NCBI GenBank assembly: GCA_030752795.1
Contig: JASMDM010000068.1
Location: 1-47,995 of the forward strand
Source: SAR202 cluster bacterium
Lineage (GTDB): Bacteria; Chloroflexota; Dehalococcoidia; Lucifugimonadales; UBA1123
Length of the DNA stretch: 47,995 bases
Direction of reading: 5' to 3'
A program made the translations under genes and the position numbers. Under the pieces are notes generated by a model. It saw only the letters and a program-made list of their open reading frames with translations, was not told the DNA's origin and ran no database searches. Shown here in pieces: positions 25,803-34,875 of this stretch. Position 1 is the stretch's first letter. Each line of letters begins with the position of its first letter.

Positions 25803-26456
25803 CTAGCCCAGGGTGAACCCGCTGACGTGATCGGGAACCTCGACGCCTGGTAGGTTCCGGTCGTCCGGAATTGCATCGCCCACCGCTTGCGACACCTGAA
25901 TGACTCCCGCCCAGACTGGCAGGGCGTAGTCTTCCTCGTCGTCGGCTGGCGCGCCGTCGCGAAGCTTGACCGACGCCTCGTCGATCGGCATCTTCAGCAC
26001 CGCGGTCGCCTTGATCTCCTGATCGGTCATGGGGCGGAGGGTCTCCCATCTGCCTGGAGTTAGCCCATCGACGAATCGTTTCAACGCGGCGGTCTTTTCG
26101 TCTCCCTCCAACTGAACCGCCTGCCCGAATATCGTGACCGAGCGGAAGTTGGCCGAGTGGTGGTACGCGGATCTCGCGAGTACGATCCCGTCGAACAACA
26201 TGACATTGAGCGCAACGCTGGCTCCGGCGACGTTACGGAGAAACCGGCTTGCCGAGGAGCCGTGCCAGAAGATGTCGTTACCGTCTCGCCATTGGAACGT
26301 CGGCGTGATGTACGGTTCGCCGCCGATGACGTACGACACGTGGCACATCGGAGTGCTGTCGATGATCTCGTAGGCCAGCTTTCGGTCGTACGATCCCCTG
26401 GCGGGGTTTCGGATAAGTCGGGTCTTGTCGGTAACGCGTAGTTCGCTGTTGGTCAA
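25803..26456 (-). CDS. Pyridoxamine 5'-phosphate oxidase family flavoprotein
   Basis: 217 residues with the split-barrel FMN-binding fold of the NimA/PNPOx-like group: TDKTRLIRNPARGSYDRKLAYEIIDS, then CHVSYVIGGEPYITPTFQWRDGNDIFWHGS (flavin-binding strands), and SANFRSVTIFGQAVQL. Proteins of this type bind FMN, haem or F420, and their substrates are often unknown. TTG start with GGAG 8 bases upstream. It directly precedes no partner; lutC lies 80 bases upstream on the same strand, so it may be the last gene of the lut transcript. Confidence 0.85.
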   Translation of the reverse strand: MTNSELRVTDKTRLIRNPARGSYDRKLAYEIIDSTPMCHVSYVIGGEPYITPTFQWRDGNDIFWHGSSASRFLRNVAGASVALNVMLFDGIVLARSAYHHSANFRSVTIFGQAVQLEGDEKTAALKRFVDGLTPGRWETLRPMTDQEIKATAVLKMPIDEASVKLRDGAPADDEEDYALPVWAGVIQVSQAVGDAIPDDRNLPGVEVPDHVSGFTLG

Positions 26457-26538
26457 CTCATATGCTCCATACTTTCGGATTAGTGGCGTCAGACGAGATG
26501 TTCGACGATAGCGCGCCCCGCGTTCGCCCGACGCGGCC

Positions 26539-27288
26539 CTACCCGATCAGCACCATGTGAACCTGGCCTGGCCCGTGAACGCCCGTGACCAGCGTGTACT
26601 CGATGTCCGCCGAGCGGCTGGGTCCGGAAATGAGGGTCAAGTAGCTGCCGAGCTCGCCGTCGAGGTGATCTCGACGCTGCATCGCGAAGAGTTCGTCGAG
26701 GCTTGGCAGGACCTCGCCTCGTTGGACGATGGCGATGTGGACCGGCGGCAACAGCGAAACGAGTCTGCTGACGCCCGCGCGCGGCAGCAAAACGCAGGTG
26801 CCGGTCTCGGCGATGGCGTAGTCGACGCCCGTGACGCCGATGTCGGACCCTGCGGCAAGCGCACGGAACCGATCTCGTTCGGTCTGTCTTGCTCGCGCTG
26901 ATCCGGCGGTAATGGACATCGGCTCGATCGGAACGCCGAGCTCGGCGAACCAACCGTCGACTGCGCCGTCGGTCAAGACTGGGTGCAACGAGCGCACCGC
27001 CTGGCGGGCCCCGAGGTCGCGGGCAATCTGCATAACGTAGGCGCGAGCCGCGGCCAGGGTTGGGAATCTTGCGACGTTCCAGCCGGAGCGTTCGGCGGTG
27101 TTGGCGAGCTTTATCATTAGGCCTTCAGCGTCATACTCCATACGATCGAGGATGCCGTGAACTCGGTCATGGGTCGTGCCGGCTGTGGGCGTCAGGCTGG
27201 CGTCGACCGGTTGAGGAGTCGTCGAATCGTCCGGTCCCCTGCCCAGCGCTTGCCGGAGGTTGGCGAAGAATGCGTCGCGCTCGGTCAT
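26539..27288 (-). CDS. lutC: Lactate utilization protein LutC
   Basis: 249-residue LUD-domain protein, third subunit of the iron-sulfur L-lactate dehydrogenase complex LutABC. Motifs are TGVDYAIAETGTCVLLPR, VSLLPPVHIAIV, GEVLPSLDELF and the end TLVTGVHGPGQVHMVLIG. The start overlaps the lutB stop by four bases. LUD domains resemble a nucleotide/CoA-transferase fold; their exact role in the complex is unsettled. Confidence 0.92.
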   Translation of the reverse strand: MTERDAFFANLRQALGRGPDDSTTPQPVDASLTPTAGTTHDRVHGILDRMEYDAEGLMIKLANTAERSGWNVARFPTLAAARAYVMQIARDLGARQAVRSLHPVLTDGAVDGWFAELGVPIEPMSITAGSARARQTERDRFRALAAGSDIGVTGVDYAIAETGTCVLLPRAGVSRLVSLLPPVHIAIVQRGEVLPSLDELFAMQRRDHLDGELGSYLTLISGPSRSADIEYTLVTGVHGPGQVHMVLIG

Positions 27289-28709
27289 CCGCGACTACGT
27301 TTGCGCCACCGGGATCGGAACGGCTTTGATGCGAGCGCGGGGAAGCTGCGAACCTTGGTCCAGCCGGACAGCGGCGGCGGCAGACGGTTGATTCGGCCCC
27401 GACGCGCGATCGGCAACTGCGCCAGCCGGCCGAACATGTTTGCCAGGCCCATCATCACGCCGGACGACACGCTGGCGCGCCACCCCTTCACCGCCAAGGA
27501 TTCGGCTGCCGACCTGCTTTTGTGCTCGGGATAGGTCTCGCCTTGTGTGAGTTCCTTGCGCAAATAGAGGAGCATTCGCGGCAGGTCGATGCTAACGGGG
27601 CAAGCCTCGCGACAGGCTCCGCAGAGCGTGGACGCGAATGGCAGATCTTTCGCGTCGGAAAGGTTCGTGAGCATGGGAGAGACGACCGCGCCGATCGGTC
27701 CCGGATAGACCCAACCGTACGCGTGGCCGCCTACCTTCTTGTACACGGGACAAGCGTTCAGGCAAGCTCCGCATCGCAGGCAGTACAGCGCTTCGCGCAG
27801 CTCCGGATCGGCTAGCATGCGCGAACGGCCGTTGTCTACAACGACGAGGTGGAACTCCTCAGGGCCGTCTTCGTCGGTGCTCTTCCTGGGCCCGGTCACG
27901 GTGGTGACATAGCTGGAGATCATCTGGCCTGTGGCCGACCGTATCAGCAGCCTCAGGAAGGTTCCGAGATCCTCCATGGACGGGACGATGCGCTCCATTC
28001 CGGCGATGGCTACGTGGACCTTGGGCATCGAGGTGCACATCCGGCCGTTGCCCTCGTTGGTCACGAGTGCGACTGTGCCGGATTCGGCGACCATGAAGTT
28101 CGCGCCGGTGATTCCCATTCCGGCGACGAGGAACTTCTCGCGCAATTGGGTTCGAGCTTCGCGAGTGAGGTTCTCGATGTCCTCGTAAAGCGGCACGTTC
28201 AGCTTGTCGCGGAACAGCTCTGAGACGTCCTCTTTGGACTTGTGAATCGCGGGGGCGATGATGTGGAACGGGGTTTCGCCGGCGAGCTGAACGATGTATT
28301 CGCCGAGGTCGGTTTCGACGGGCTCGACTCCGCTGTCTTCAAGGCGGCTGTTGAGCGCCATCTCTTCCGAGAGCATCGATTTGCTCTTGATGACGGTCTC
28401 GATGCCTTTCTCACGAGCGAGCTCGACGACGTAACTGGCCGCGGTCGCCGCGTCGCTGGCGAAGTAAACGTGGCCGCCGGCCTTCTTCACGTTGGCTTCC
28501 ATCATGAGGAGGTATCGGTCGAGGTTGCCCAGCGTGTGCGCTTTGATGGCCCGGGCACGCTCGGAGGCGTCGTCCCACTGCGGAGTCTGGCTCTTGGCGG
28601 CGAGCCGGGCGTCGTGGAATCCGGTGAGTCCGGCCAGGTTGGCCTGGACGTTGCGATTGGCGAGAGCCTCGGCCGCCGCGTTGCGAAAGTTTTTGGTATC
28701 AGGCTGCAA
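27285..28709 (-). CDS. lutB: Lactate utilization iron-sulfur protein LutB
   Basis: 474 residues. An N-terminal LUD domain (KSKSMLSEEMALNSRLE; VAESGTVALVTNEGNGR) is fused to a ferredoxin-like region with two 4Fe-4S motifs, CLRCGACLNACPVY and TLCGACREACPV. It is the electron-carrying subunit of the LutABC complex that oxidises L-lactate (or a related 2-hydroxyacid) to pyruvate. TTG start at 28709, preceded by AAGGG. lutA ends 18 bases upstream. The C-terminal tail is basic (SRWRKRSRG). Confidence 0.93.
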   Translation of the reverse strand: MQPDTKNFRNAAAEALANRNVQANLAGLTGFHDARLAAKSQTPQWDDASERARAIKAHTLGNLDRYLLMMEANVKKAGGHVYFASDAATAASYVVELAREKGIETVIKSKSMLSEEMALNSRLEDSGVEPVETDLGEYIVQLAGETPFHIIAPAIHKSKEDVSELFRDKLNVPLYEDIENLTREARTQLREKFLVAGMGITGANFMVAESGTVALVTNEGNGRMCTSMPKVHVAIAGMERIVPSMEDLGTFLRLLIRSATGQMISSYVTTVTGPRKSTDEDGPEEFHLVVVDNGRSRMLADPELREALYCLRCGACLNACPVYKKVGGHAYGWVYPGPIGAVVSPMLTNLSDAKDLPFASTLCGACREACPVSIDLPRMLLYLRKELTQGETYPEHKSRSAAESLAVKGWRASVSSGVMMGLANMFGRLAQLPIARRGRINRLPPPLSGWTKVRSFPALASKPFRSRWRKRSRG

Positions 28710-28727
28710 TGGCGCGGACCCTTAGCT

Positions 28728-29474
28728 TCAGATCAATTCGTCGATGAGCTGCGAAATGTGGGTGGCTTTGACAGGAACATCCTGGCGATCCATGCCGCCG
28801 CCGATGTGCATCAGACAGCCCATGTCGCAGGCGACCACCGATTCGGCGTTGGTCGCGCGGATGCCTTCGATCTTGTCGTTGAGCATCGCGCCGGATATCT
28901 CGGGGTACTTCACGGCGAAGGTTCCGCCGAATCCGCAGCAGACCTCCGACCCGGGCATCTCGACAGTCTCGACGCCAGGCAGCGACGCCAGCAGCGCGCG
29001 CGGTTGGCTGTCGACGCCGAGTTCGCGTTTCGCGTGGCACGAGCCGTGATACGTGACGCGCTTCATGCCGGCGCTCGCGTTGACGGCCGGCACGTCGGTC
29101 ACGCCGAGCACGTCGACGATGAACTCGGTGAACTCGTAGACGCGCGATGACACGGCCTGCGCTCGGGCACGAAGCTCGGGATCGTCCCGCAGGAGTTGTT
29201 CGTAGTAGACGCGGACCATGCTGACGCACGAGCCGGAGGGCGCGACGACGTAGCGGTCGCCTTCGAACACTTCGAGGAATCGTTTGGCCAGCGGCTTGGC
29301 GTCGTTCCAGAATCCGGAGTTGAACGCGGGCTGGCCGCAGCAGGTCTGTTTCGAGGGGAAATCCAGGTCGACGCCGAGTTTTTCGAGAACTCGTGCCGTC
29401 GACTCGCCGACCTCGGGGTAGAACTGGTCGACGATGCAGGTTGCGAAGAGCGAGGCCCGGACGGCGTCAGTCAA
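28728..29474 (-). CDS. lutA: Lactate utilization protein LutA (CCG-domain oxidoreductase)
   Basis: 248 residues with two cysteine-rich CCG domains, QTCCGQPAFNSGFW and VCCGFGGTFAVK, plus paired upstream cysteines, as in heterodisulfide reductase subunit B and GlpC/GlcF. It is the first gene of lutABC. These operons support growth on lactate, and glycolate oxidase GlcF is a relative. TTG start with GGAG seven bases upstream. The gene order A-B-C with tight spacing shows a single transcript. No LutP permease or LutR regulator is adjacent. Confidence 0.9.
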   Translation of the reverse strand: MTDAVRASLFATCIVDQFYPEVGESTARVLEKLGVDLDFPSKQTCCGQPAFNSGFWNDAKPLAKRFLEVFEGDRYVVAPSGSCVSMVRVYYEQLLRDDPELRARAQAVSSRVYEFTEFIVDVLGVTDVPAVNASAGMKRVTYHGSCHAKRELGVDSQPRALLASLPGVETVEMPGSEVCCGFGGTFAVKYPEISGAMLNDKIEGIRATNAESVVACDMGCLMHIGGGMDRQDVPVKATHISQLIDELI

Positions 29475-29525
29475 TCATCAACTCCACTGAAGCTATGGCG
29501 CGTCGAAACGACTTCCGCCGGCGCC

Positions 29526-29864
29526 TCATCCGGGACTTGAGTCCCCGAATATGAGCCCTCTGACCACAAAGCCGACGAGCCACGCCATCATGAAGACGCC
29601 GCCTGCGGCGAAAAGGGTGCCCTCGGACTTCGGCGCCAGCAACGAGGTGGGGGGCGCGTCGTCTTCGTCGCCTGGTTCGACTTCGATTTGATCGTCGGGA
29701 GATCCGTCGATTGCCGGTCCGTGCAAATGCACGTAAACGAGGAACAGTCCCAGGCCGACGGCCACCAATATCACTGAAATCTGATTGACGCCGAGCGCCA
29801 ACCCGATCGCCGCGCCGACGACTCCCCAGGTTATCCAGCTATCCAATCGTTTCAGTTGTGCCAC
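29526..29864 (-). CDS. Small membrane protein, unknown
   Basis: 112 residues from GTG 29864, chosen because GAGG lies six bases upstream; a longer in-frame TTG start exists at 29903. Two N-terminal hydrophobic helices (WGVVGAAIGLALGV, ISVILVAVGLGLFLVYVHL) are followed by an acidic loop and a C-terminal helix (GGVFMMAWLVGFVVRGLIF). No family recognised. It sits just upstream of lutA on the same strand and may share its transcript. Confidence 0.65.
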   Translation of the reverse strand: MAQLKRLDSWITWGVVGAAIGLALGVNQISVILVAVGLGLFLVYVHLHGPAIDGSPDDQIEVEPGDEDDAPPTSLLAPKSEGTLFAAGGVFMMAWLVGFVVRGLIFGDSSPG

Positions 29865-29979
29865 GTCAAACCTCGACTGGAAGGATACAACGCCTTCGGT
29901 CAAATTTCAACGGAATTGGGTTGCGTACGATACCGTCCTCGGCTAAACTCCGTGCGAACAAATCCGAGGAGGGACGCCG

Positions 29980-30423
29980 ATGATCAAAGGTTTCTTCCAT
30001 TCAGGACTCGTTGTCAAAGACATGGACAAGATGGTGGCATTCTATCGAGACTCGATGGGGCTCACCGTTTTGCGTGAGGCCACAAGCAAGGCGCCGCCCG
30101 AGGGCGACCACACGGGCATCCCCGGAGCCGAGCGCAAGCTGGTGTTCCTGGGCTATCCGGAAGGCGGCCACCAGATTGAACTCGTGACGTACATCAACCC
30201 GCCGAGCCCGGAGGGACACCTCGACAAGCATCAACGCGGCGCGTCGCACATCTGTTTCTACGTCAGCGACATGCAGGCCGTCTACGAGAAGCTTTCGGCA
30301 GAAGGCATTCATTTCGTGACACCGCCGATCACTCGCGACAACGCTGACGGCAGCCACGGCGGCATCTGCTACTTCCAGGACCCGGAGGGCAATTACCTCG
30401 AGCTGATCGAGAGTAGCGACTAG
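29980..30423 (+). CDS. VOC-family (glyoxalase-like) metalloprotein
   Basis: 147 residues with the two beta-alpha-beta-beta-beta modules of the vicinal oxygen chelate fold: FFHSGLVVKDMDKMVAFYRDSMGL and GASHICFYVSDMQAVYEKLSAEGI. Metal ligands are visible as His in FHSGL, Glu in HQIELV, His in ASHICF and Glu in NYLELIE. Reactions in the family include glyoxalase I, epimerase and dioxygenase chemistry, and the substrate is not evident here. A strong ribosome site (GAGGAGGG) precedes the ATG. Confidence 0.87.
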   Translation: MIKGFFHSGLVVKDMDKMVAFYRDSMGLTVLREATSKAPPEGDHTGIPGAERKLVFLGYPEGGHQIELVTYINPPSPEGHLDKHQRGASHICFYVSDMQAVYEKLSAEGIHFVTPPITRDNADGSHGGICYFQDPEGNYLELIESSD

Positions 30424-30603
30424 CTTTGCGGGCCCGTAAGATGAGTCGTTTCGCCGCTTTCGAGTTTCCAGATTGCTCACCAGATTACACCATTCGCATC
30501 TTGGAAATGGCTCGGGAGACTGCCATAATTGATTGTGGGGCCTGCGGATTTCCAGACTCGCCGGAAATCGAACCTTCGGGCGCAGGGTCGGGGCAAAATT
30601 AGA

Positions 30604-31440
30604 ATGAACTCAAACCATTCGGCTATCGGCGCGTGGAAGTCGAGAGTCGAGGCACATCACGAGCAATCGCAGTGGGTGATGCCCGCCGCGATGCGAAACG
30701 GCGACTTCTGGGCGAAATCAGCATCGATGTTTAAGGTCGATCCTCTCCGCACGGACGACGAGTCGCTGAACATCATGCTCGACCTGGCGAAAGGGGCCGA
30801 CACGGTCCTCGACGTCGGGGGCGGCGCGGGTCGGCTCGCGCTCCCGTTGGCGCTCAAATGCGAGTCGGTCACCGTCGTTGAGCCTTCGGAAGGCATGCTC
30901 GGCCAGCTCCGGGCATCGGTCTCCGAGTTCAACGTCGAGAACGTCAACATGATCCGCTCCAAGTGGGAAGAGGCGGAGGTCGCCGCGCAAGACTTCGTCG
31001 TGTGCTCCCACGTCGTCTACGGCATCCCTCAGATCGAGAGCTTCGTCGACCGGCTGCAACAGCACGCGACCCGAAGCGTCGCGCTGCTCTCGTTTGTCGA
31101 GGCCCCACAGGCACACATCGCCGGCCTTTGGGGACCGGTCCACGGCGAGGCGCGAATCGAGCTCCCTGCCCTGCCCGAGCTCGTCAACGTGCTGTGGGAG
31201 ATGGGCATCCATCCGGACATCACGATGGTCCCCGGCAAGCAACGCCGGCACTTCGAGTCGACCGACTCCGCGATGGACGAGATGATGCGCCGCCTGTTCA
31301 TCGGTGACAACCCGATAAAGGAAGAGCGACTTCGCGCCGCCCTACCCGGCTTCCTCGAAGACACGCCGGACGGCTACGTCATCAAAGGCACAAAGCCCGC
31401 GCACCAGGGCATCGTGCACTGGCGCGTCGACGACGAGTAG
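30604..31440 (+). CDS. Class I SAM-dependent methyltransferase
   Basis: 278 residues from ATG 30604; a longer open frame from 30529 lacks a sensible start. Motif I is VLDVGGGAGRLALPLA, and the SAM ribose-binding acidic residue follows in VTVVEPSEGML. The segment FVVCSHVVYGI is motif IV-like. The substrate is unknown. The gene may be co-transcribed with the VOC gene 180 bases upstream. It ends just before a dispersed-repeat copy. Confidence 0.82.
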   Translation: MNSNHSAIGAWKSRVEAHHEQSQWVMPAAMRNGDFWAKSASMFKVDPLRTDDESLNIMLDLAKGADTVLDVGGGAGRLALPLALKCESVTVVEPSEGMLGQLRASVSEFNVENVNMIRSKWEEAEVAAQDFVVCSHVVYGIPQIESFVDRLQQHATRSVALLSFVEAPQAHIAGLWGPVHGEARIELPALPELVNVLWEMGIHPDITMVPGKQRRHFESTDSAMDEMMRRLFIGDNPIKEERLRAALPGFLEDTPDGYVIKGTKPAHQGIVHWRVDDE

Positions 31441-31527
31441 GCTGCCAAAACACCGGATCCGGGCCAGTCGCGCTCGGGCACGTTGAGCCGCCGTGCGGGT
31501 GAGAAGCCAGGGTCGGCCTTGAAGCCC

Positions 31528-31562
31528 GAGCCCACCAAGTGCGTCGGTGCTCTGGCCCTTAC
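31528..31562 (+). repeat. 35-base dispersed motif, direct copy 1
   Basis: GAGCCCACCAAGTGCGTCGG followed by TGCTCTGGCCCTTAC. It is repeated in the same orientation at 31741-31777, with the conserved core repeat between, and in inverted form at 23821-23860. Confidence 0.6.
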
Positions 31563-31645
31563 GGTCATCAGCTGAATCGGTTGTGTTCGATGCTTATCGA
31601 TATGCTGGACCTTCCGCACAAGCAGAAACTTCTGGAGACTTGCGG

Positions 31646-31702
31646 GCAAAATGCGTGTTCAGCGACCAGATTCTTCGGCTTCGGCCTCAGAATGACACAT
31701 TT
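31646..31702 (+). repeat. Dispersed repeat core (copy B)
   Basis: Nearly identical to 23733-23789; shared blocks are cagcgaccagattcttcg and ctcagaatgacacattt. The two copies lie 8 kb apart in unrelated intergenic regions. Confidence 0.7.
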
Positions 31703-31740
31703 TGTATGACGCCGCTTAATTTGGGTATCGCCATCAGGCC

Positions 31741-31777
31741 TAGCCCACCAAGTCCATCGGTGCTCTAGCCCTTCAGG
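31741..31777 (+). repeat. 35-base dispersed motif, direct copy 2
   Basis: TAGCCCACCAAGTCCATCGG followed by TGCTCTAGCCCTTCAGG, a direct repeat of 31528-31562. Confidence 0.6.
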
Positions 31778-32124
31778 GCCAGGCCGGGTTTCGCACTTTG
31801 GTGGCGCGGGTGCCAACCGCGCGCCATCGCCTGTCGAAGTGCCCGCGGTCGCATCAAGACCGAACTTCGCTCGGCGCCTGGAGATCGCACCGCAACGAGT
31901 CGTGGTTCGACCCGCCTCGGGAGCGGCAGCAGAACCATGGACGCCCGATGTGACCACGCATCGTCACCACGCCCAGCTCCGTTTGCGTTCGACATTCGAC
32001 CGGTCTAGAATGGGAGGCGCTTGAGTGCCAGTCGCCGATCGCGCCCAAATCCGCCGCGAAAACGGGGCCAGATGGCGCTCCGAATCGGCGTAACGAACAA
32101 GGAAAGGCCCAGGAGGTCCTCGGA

Positions 32125-33258
32125 TTGAAACCTACTAAGATTGAGAAGATCGAAACCATCCTCTGGTCCCGTTGGCTGTTGCTGCGGATCTACTGCGAGG
32201 ACGGCACCGTAGGCATCGGCGAGGCGGGCGTGCACGGCTGGCAGCGGCCCACCGAGACGATGATCCGGATGTGTGAGCCGTACCTGATCGGCAAGAACCC
32301 GGACCTGATCGAGCACCACTTCCAGTTCCTGTATCGCAACTCGCACTTCATGGGCTCCGTCATCAACGGCGCGCTGTCGGCCATCGACATCGCGCTATGG
32401 GACATCAAGGGCAAGCGGCATGGCGTGCCGGTCTACGACCTTATGGGCGGCAAGACTCGTGACAAGGTCCGGTGCTACATCCACGTGACCGGCGACTCGC
32501 CCGAGGAGCTGGCCGCGGACGCCAAGAAGCGTGCCGACGAGGGCTTCACCGCCGTCAGGTTCGGAGCGTTCGGGCCCAACTTCTGGCTGCACAAGTCGGT
32601 CACCGAGTGGACCAACGGCGCCGTCGCCAACGTCGCCGCCGTGCGAGAGGCAGTCGGTCCCGACATCGACGTGTGCGTCGAGATACACCGTCAGATGAAC
32701 CCCGCGGAGTCGATCGCGCTGGGTCGCCGGCTCGAGGAGTTCCACCCCTACTTCTACGAAGACCCGATGCTGCCCGACAGCCCCGCGACGATGGCCGAGA
32801 TCCAGCAGCGCGGCAACCTGCCGATCGCGACCGGCGAGCGGTTCACGACGATCTTCGAGTTCCAGCAGATCCTCGAAAACAAAGCCTGCGCCTACATCCG
32901 TCCGGACCTGTGCCTGTGCGGCGGGCTGTCCGGCTGCAAAAAGGCGTCGGCGATGGCCGAAGCCAGCCACGTCAAGGTAATCCCGCACAACCCGCTGAGT
33001 CCCGTCAGCACGGCAGCCTGCGTCCAGCTAGACGCGTGCATCCCGAACTTCGCCCTCCAGGAGTACACCGGCGAGTCCGAGCCCCCCAAGAGCGAGCTCA
33101 TCGTCGACCCGCTGAAGCTGGTGGACGGCCACTTGATCGTCCCTGAGAGCCCCGGCCTCGGCATCGAGCTCAACGAAGCGGCGTTCGAAAAATACCCCTT
33201 TATCGACAAGATCCTCGCAACCCCCATCGCCATCGACGGCTCCGTCGCCGACCGGTAG
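32125..33258 (+). CDS. Enolase-superfamily sugar-acid dehydratase
   Basis: 377-residue mandelate racemase/muconate lactonizing enzyme-type protein. The N-terminal capping domain runs to about residue 120, and the barrel then supplies metal ligands in VCVEIHRQM, FYEDPM and ATGERF, with a catalytic histidine in VIPHNPLSP. The VEIH and TGER pattern resembles galactonate/mannonate-type acid-sugar dehydratases, but the exact substrate is not deducible. TTG start at 32125, eight bases after a perfect AGGAGG. The product would feed 2-keto-3-deoxy sugar acid catabolism. A fragment of a second, related gene follows at 33404. Confidence 0.88.
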   Translation: MKPTKIEKIETILWSRWLLLRIYCEDGTVGIGEAGVHGWQRPTETMIRMCEPYLIGKNPDLIEHHFQFLYRNSHFMGSVINGALSAIDIALWDIKGKRHGVPVYDLMGGKTRDKVRCYIHVTGDSPEELAADAKKRADEGFTAVRFGAFGPNFWLHKSVTEWTNGAVANVAAVREAVGPDIDVCVEIHRQMNPAESIALGRRLEEFHPYFYEDPMLPDSPATMAEIQQRGNLPIATGERFTTIFEFQQILENKACAYIRPDLCLCGGLSGCKKASAMAEASHVKVIPHNPLSPVSTAACVQLDACIPNFALQEYTGESEPPKSELIVDPLKLVDGHLIVPESPGLGIELNEAAFEKYPFIDKILATPIAIDGSVADR

Positions 33259-33403
33259 CGACTACACACGACACGCTGCCCCGGCAGCCGCCTGACCGTC
33301 GGGGGCAATCTATGTCAGGCTCGCTGCTGATGCTAACCGGCGTCGTCTGGCTCGGCATACTGAACCCCGGAATCCGGCGAATGCGGTTGGAGTAGATGCC
33401 GCA

Positions 33404-33508
33404 GGCCCCGGCATCGAACTCAATGAAGCGGCGTACGAAAAGTACCCCTTCACCGAAAAGATCTTCGCAACCCCCATCGCCATCGACGGCTCCCTCGCCG
33501 ACCGGTAG
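33404..33508 (+). pseudogene. C-terminal remnant of a tandem dehydratase paralogue
   Basis: Translates to GIELNEAAYEKYPFTEKIFA and onwards to IAIDGSLADR then TAG, matching the last 33 residues of the dehydratase at 33258. Differences are mostly synonymous or conservative (F to Y, I to T, D to E, L to F, V to L), so the parent evolved under selection as a separate gene before the rest was deleted. No start codon or upstream coding sequence remains. Confidence 0.8.
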
Positions 33509-33520
33509 CGGGGCTCCAGC

Positions 33521-33697
33521 CCGAGTCCCGTCGACTCGCCACCGCAAGTCCTGCGCCCCTATCCCGTCCGCAAACCAATAATGGCGCTCCACAAGATCTC
33601 TGCCCTGTAGTTTGTCCGAAGGCAACGAAGCCGGCACGACGAGGTGGTCGCCAGGGGTTTGGTTGAGGGTCCTATCCGTACTCACCGCCGTCGGCAT
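33521..33697 (-). pseudogene. Possible N-terminal coding remnant, unknown
   Basis: From ATG 33697 the minus strand reads like a real N-terminus (NQTPGDHLVVPASLPSDKLQ, then GRDLVERHYWFADG) for about 55 codons, then runs antisense into the dehydratase remnant, where protein-like quality is lost. It may be a truncated gene at the same deletion scar. The family is not identified, and it may also be a chance frame. Confidence 0.22.
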
Positions 33698-33721
33698 CCA
33701 GCGTATTTGGGTGCATCCGGT

Positions 33722-33904
33722 TTAAGGCAATTGGCTCAGGTGATCCTCCGACGCCTCTGTCGTCTCGTCAACTGGCAGGTTGAATTCGAGCCGACTTTGA
33801 ATCACTAGCTCGGTGACTATGTCTGCCAACTTTCTTTCGGTGACGACCCGATCGAATCGCTCCAACAAGACAGGGATGTTCACAAGTTCCTTAATACATG
33901 CCAT
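33722..33904 (-). CDS. Small hypothetical protein of the restriction island
   Basis: 60 residues, ATG 33904, eight bases after the stop of the putative endonuclease and in another frame. It is helical and acidic at the C-terminus (TTEASEDHLSQLP). No ribosome site was seen. It could be a separate small gene or a frameshifted tail of the endonuclease. No family recognised. Confidence 0.4.
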   Translation of the reverse strand: MACIKELVNIPVLLERFDRVVTERKLADIVTELVIQSRLEFNLPVDETTEASEDHLSQLP

Positions 33905-33912
33905 GGGCCGAT

Positions 33913-34875
33913 CTACACAGCCACGACACCGAAAGCTTTGTAAACCAATTGTTGCATCTGACTATTTAAGTCTTCAATCGAGTTTTCGGATTTGACGACG
34001 AAGGTGATTGGGAATCGCTGTATTTTGTCGATATCCAAGAAGTATTTGCGTACGTCTGTTGTTTCAGTAACTTGAAAGAATCGTCCCAGTGGTCGCATAA
34101 CAAAATTTATCCCGCCATCATTGGCATTGGTGCGACCCGTTTTGTACAAGATCAACGGTTCGTCGGTAAGTTCATTCCGGCTCCAACCCCAGTACACAAG
34201 TTGGGCTCCATAATAAGGTTTCAGAATTGCATAGCTGACTATCTCGAAGACCCGAGCATCCACATTGGGACGTAGTAGGTTATGAACAAACCTCCTGACT
34301 TGCACCGGATAATCGGACTGGATATTTTGGAGTTGCTCACAATCAGCAATGAGTGCCTCAAACACGTCTTGTTTTACGGATACATAAGCGTCCAATATAC
34401 GAATGATCGCAACAGAAAGCCCATGCGTGTATCTATCCGTCTCGGCCTGCAACAAGTTCTCGTTGATCCAATACCTGTTTGTGTCATTATTCCACAGAAT
34501 TGGGACATAGCCAGAGGTTGGGAAATATCATCGAAACTCTTGGTTGAGGCGGTGATTGAGGGCATGGTTCTGCAGTTTGCTAGCAAATAGGAACTCCCGT
34601 TGTCTCCTAAAAAGAACCGTGAACCGTGCTCCTTCGTAGTTTGAGTAATCGCCCGATTCATCGAATTTATTGGCGATGTAGTCTTCAACCAGAACATAGA
34701 TCGCGTAGAGATTCCCGAATGATCCGCGTGATTTTGAGCCGCGGGAAACGGAACGCGTCTTGACATTCAAGTATTGGAGGAGCTCGTTTCTGTCGAAAAT
34801 CTCGTCGCCATCTTCACCAAATTCCTCTCGGAGAATGCTCAGCATTGATGTGGTGAAGCTGTGTTGAATAGTCAT
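33913..34875 (-). pseudogene. Putative type II restriction endonuclease, interrupted by in-frame TGA
   Basis: One frame runs from ATG 34875 to TAG 33913 with a single in-frame TGA at 34530-34528. The protein-like sequence continues on both sides (NHRLNQEFR, stop, YFPTSGYVPILWNN), for about 319 residues in all. Its ATG overlaps the methyltransferase stop (ATGA), the usual arrangement for a cognate endonuclease. The C-terminal half has VFEIVSYAILKPYYG and NDGGINFVMRPLGRFFQVTE, which could be a PD-(D/E)xK-like core with Asp changed to Asn. The function is inferred from context and that motif. If TGA is a normal stop, the enzyme is dead. Confidence 0.6.

Larger units (their letters stand above)
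31441..32124. other. 680-base repeat-containing intergenic region
   Basis: Contains copy B of the dispersed element described at 31528-31777 and otherwise no protein-like frame. The last 15 bases carry the AGGAGG ribosome site of the next gene. Confidence 0.55.
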
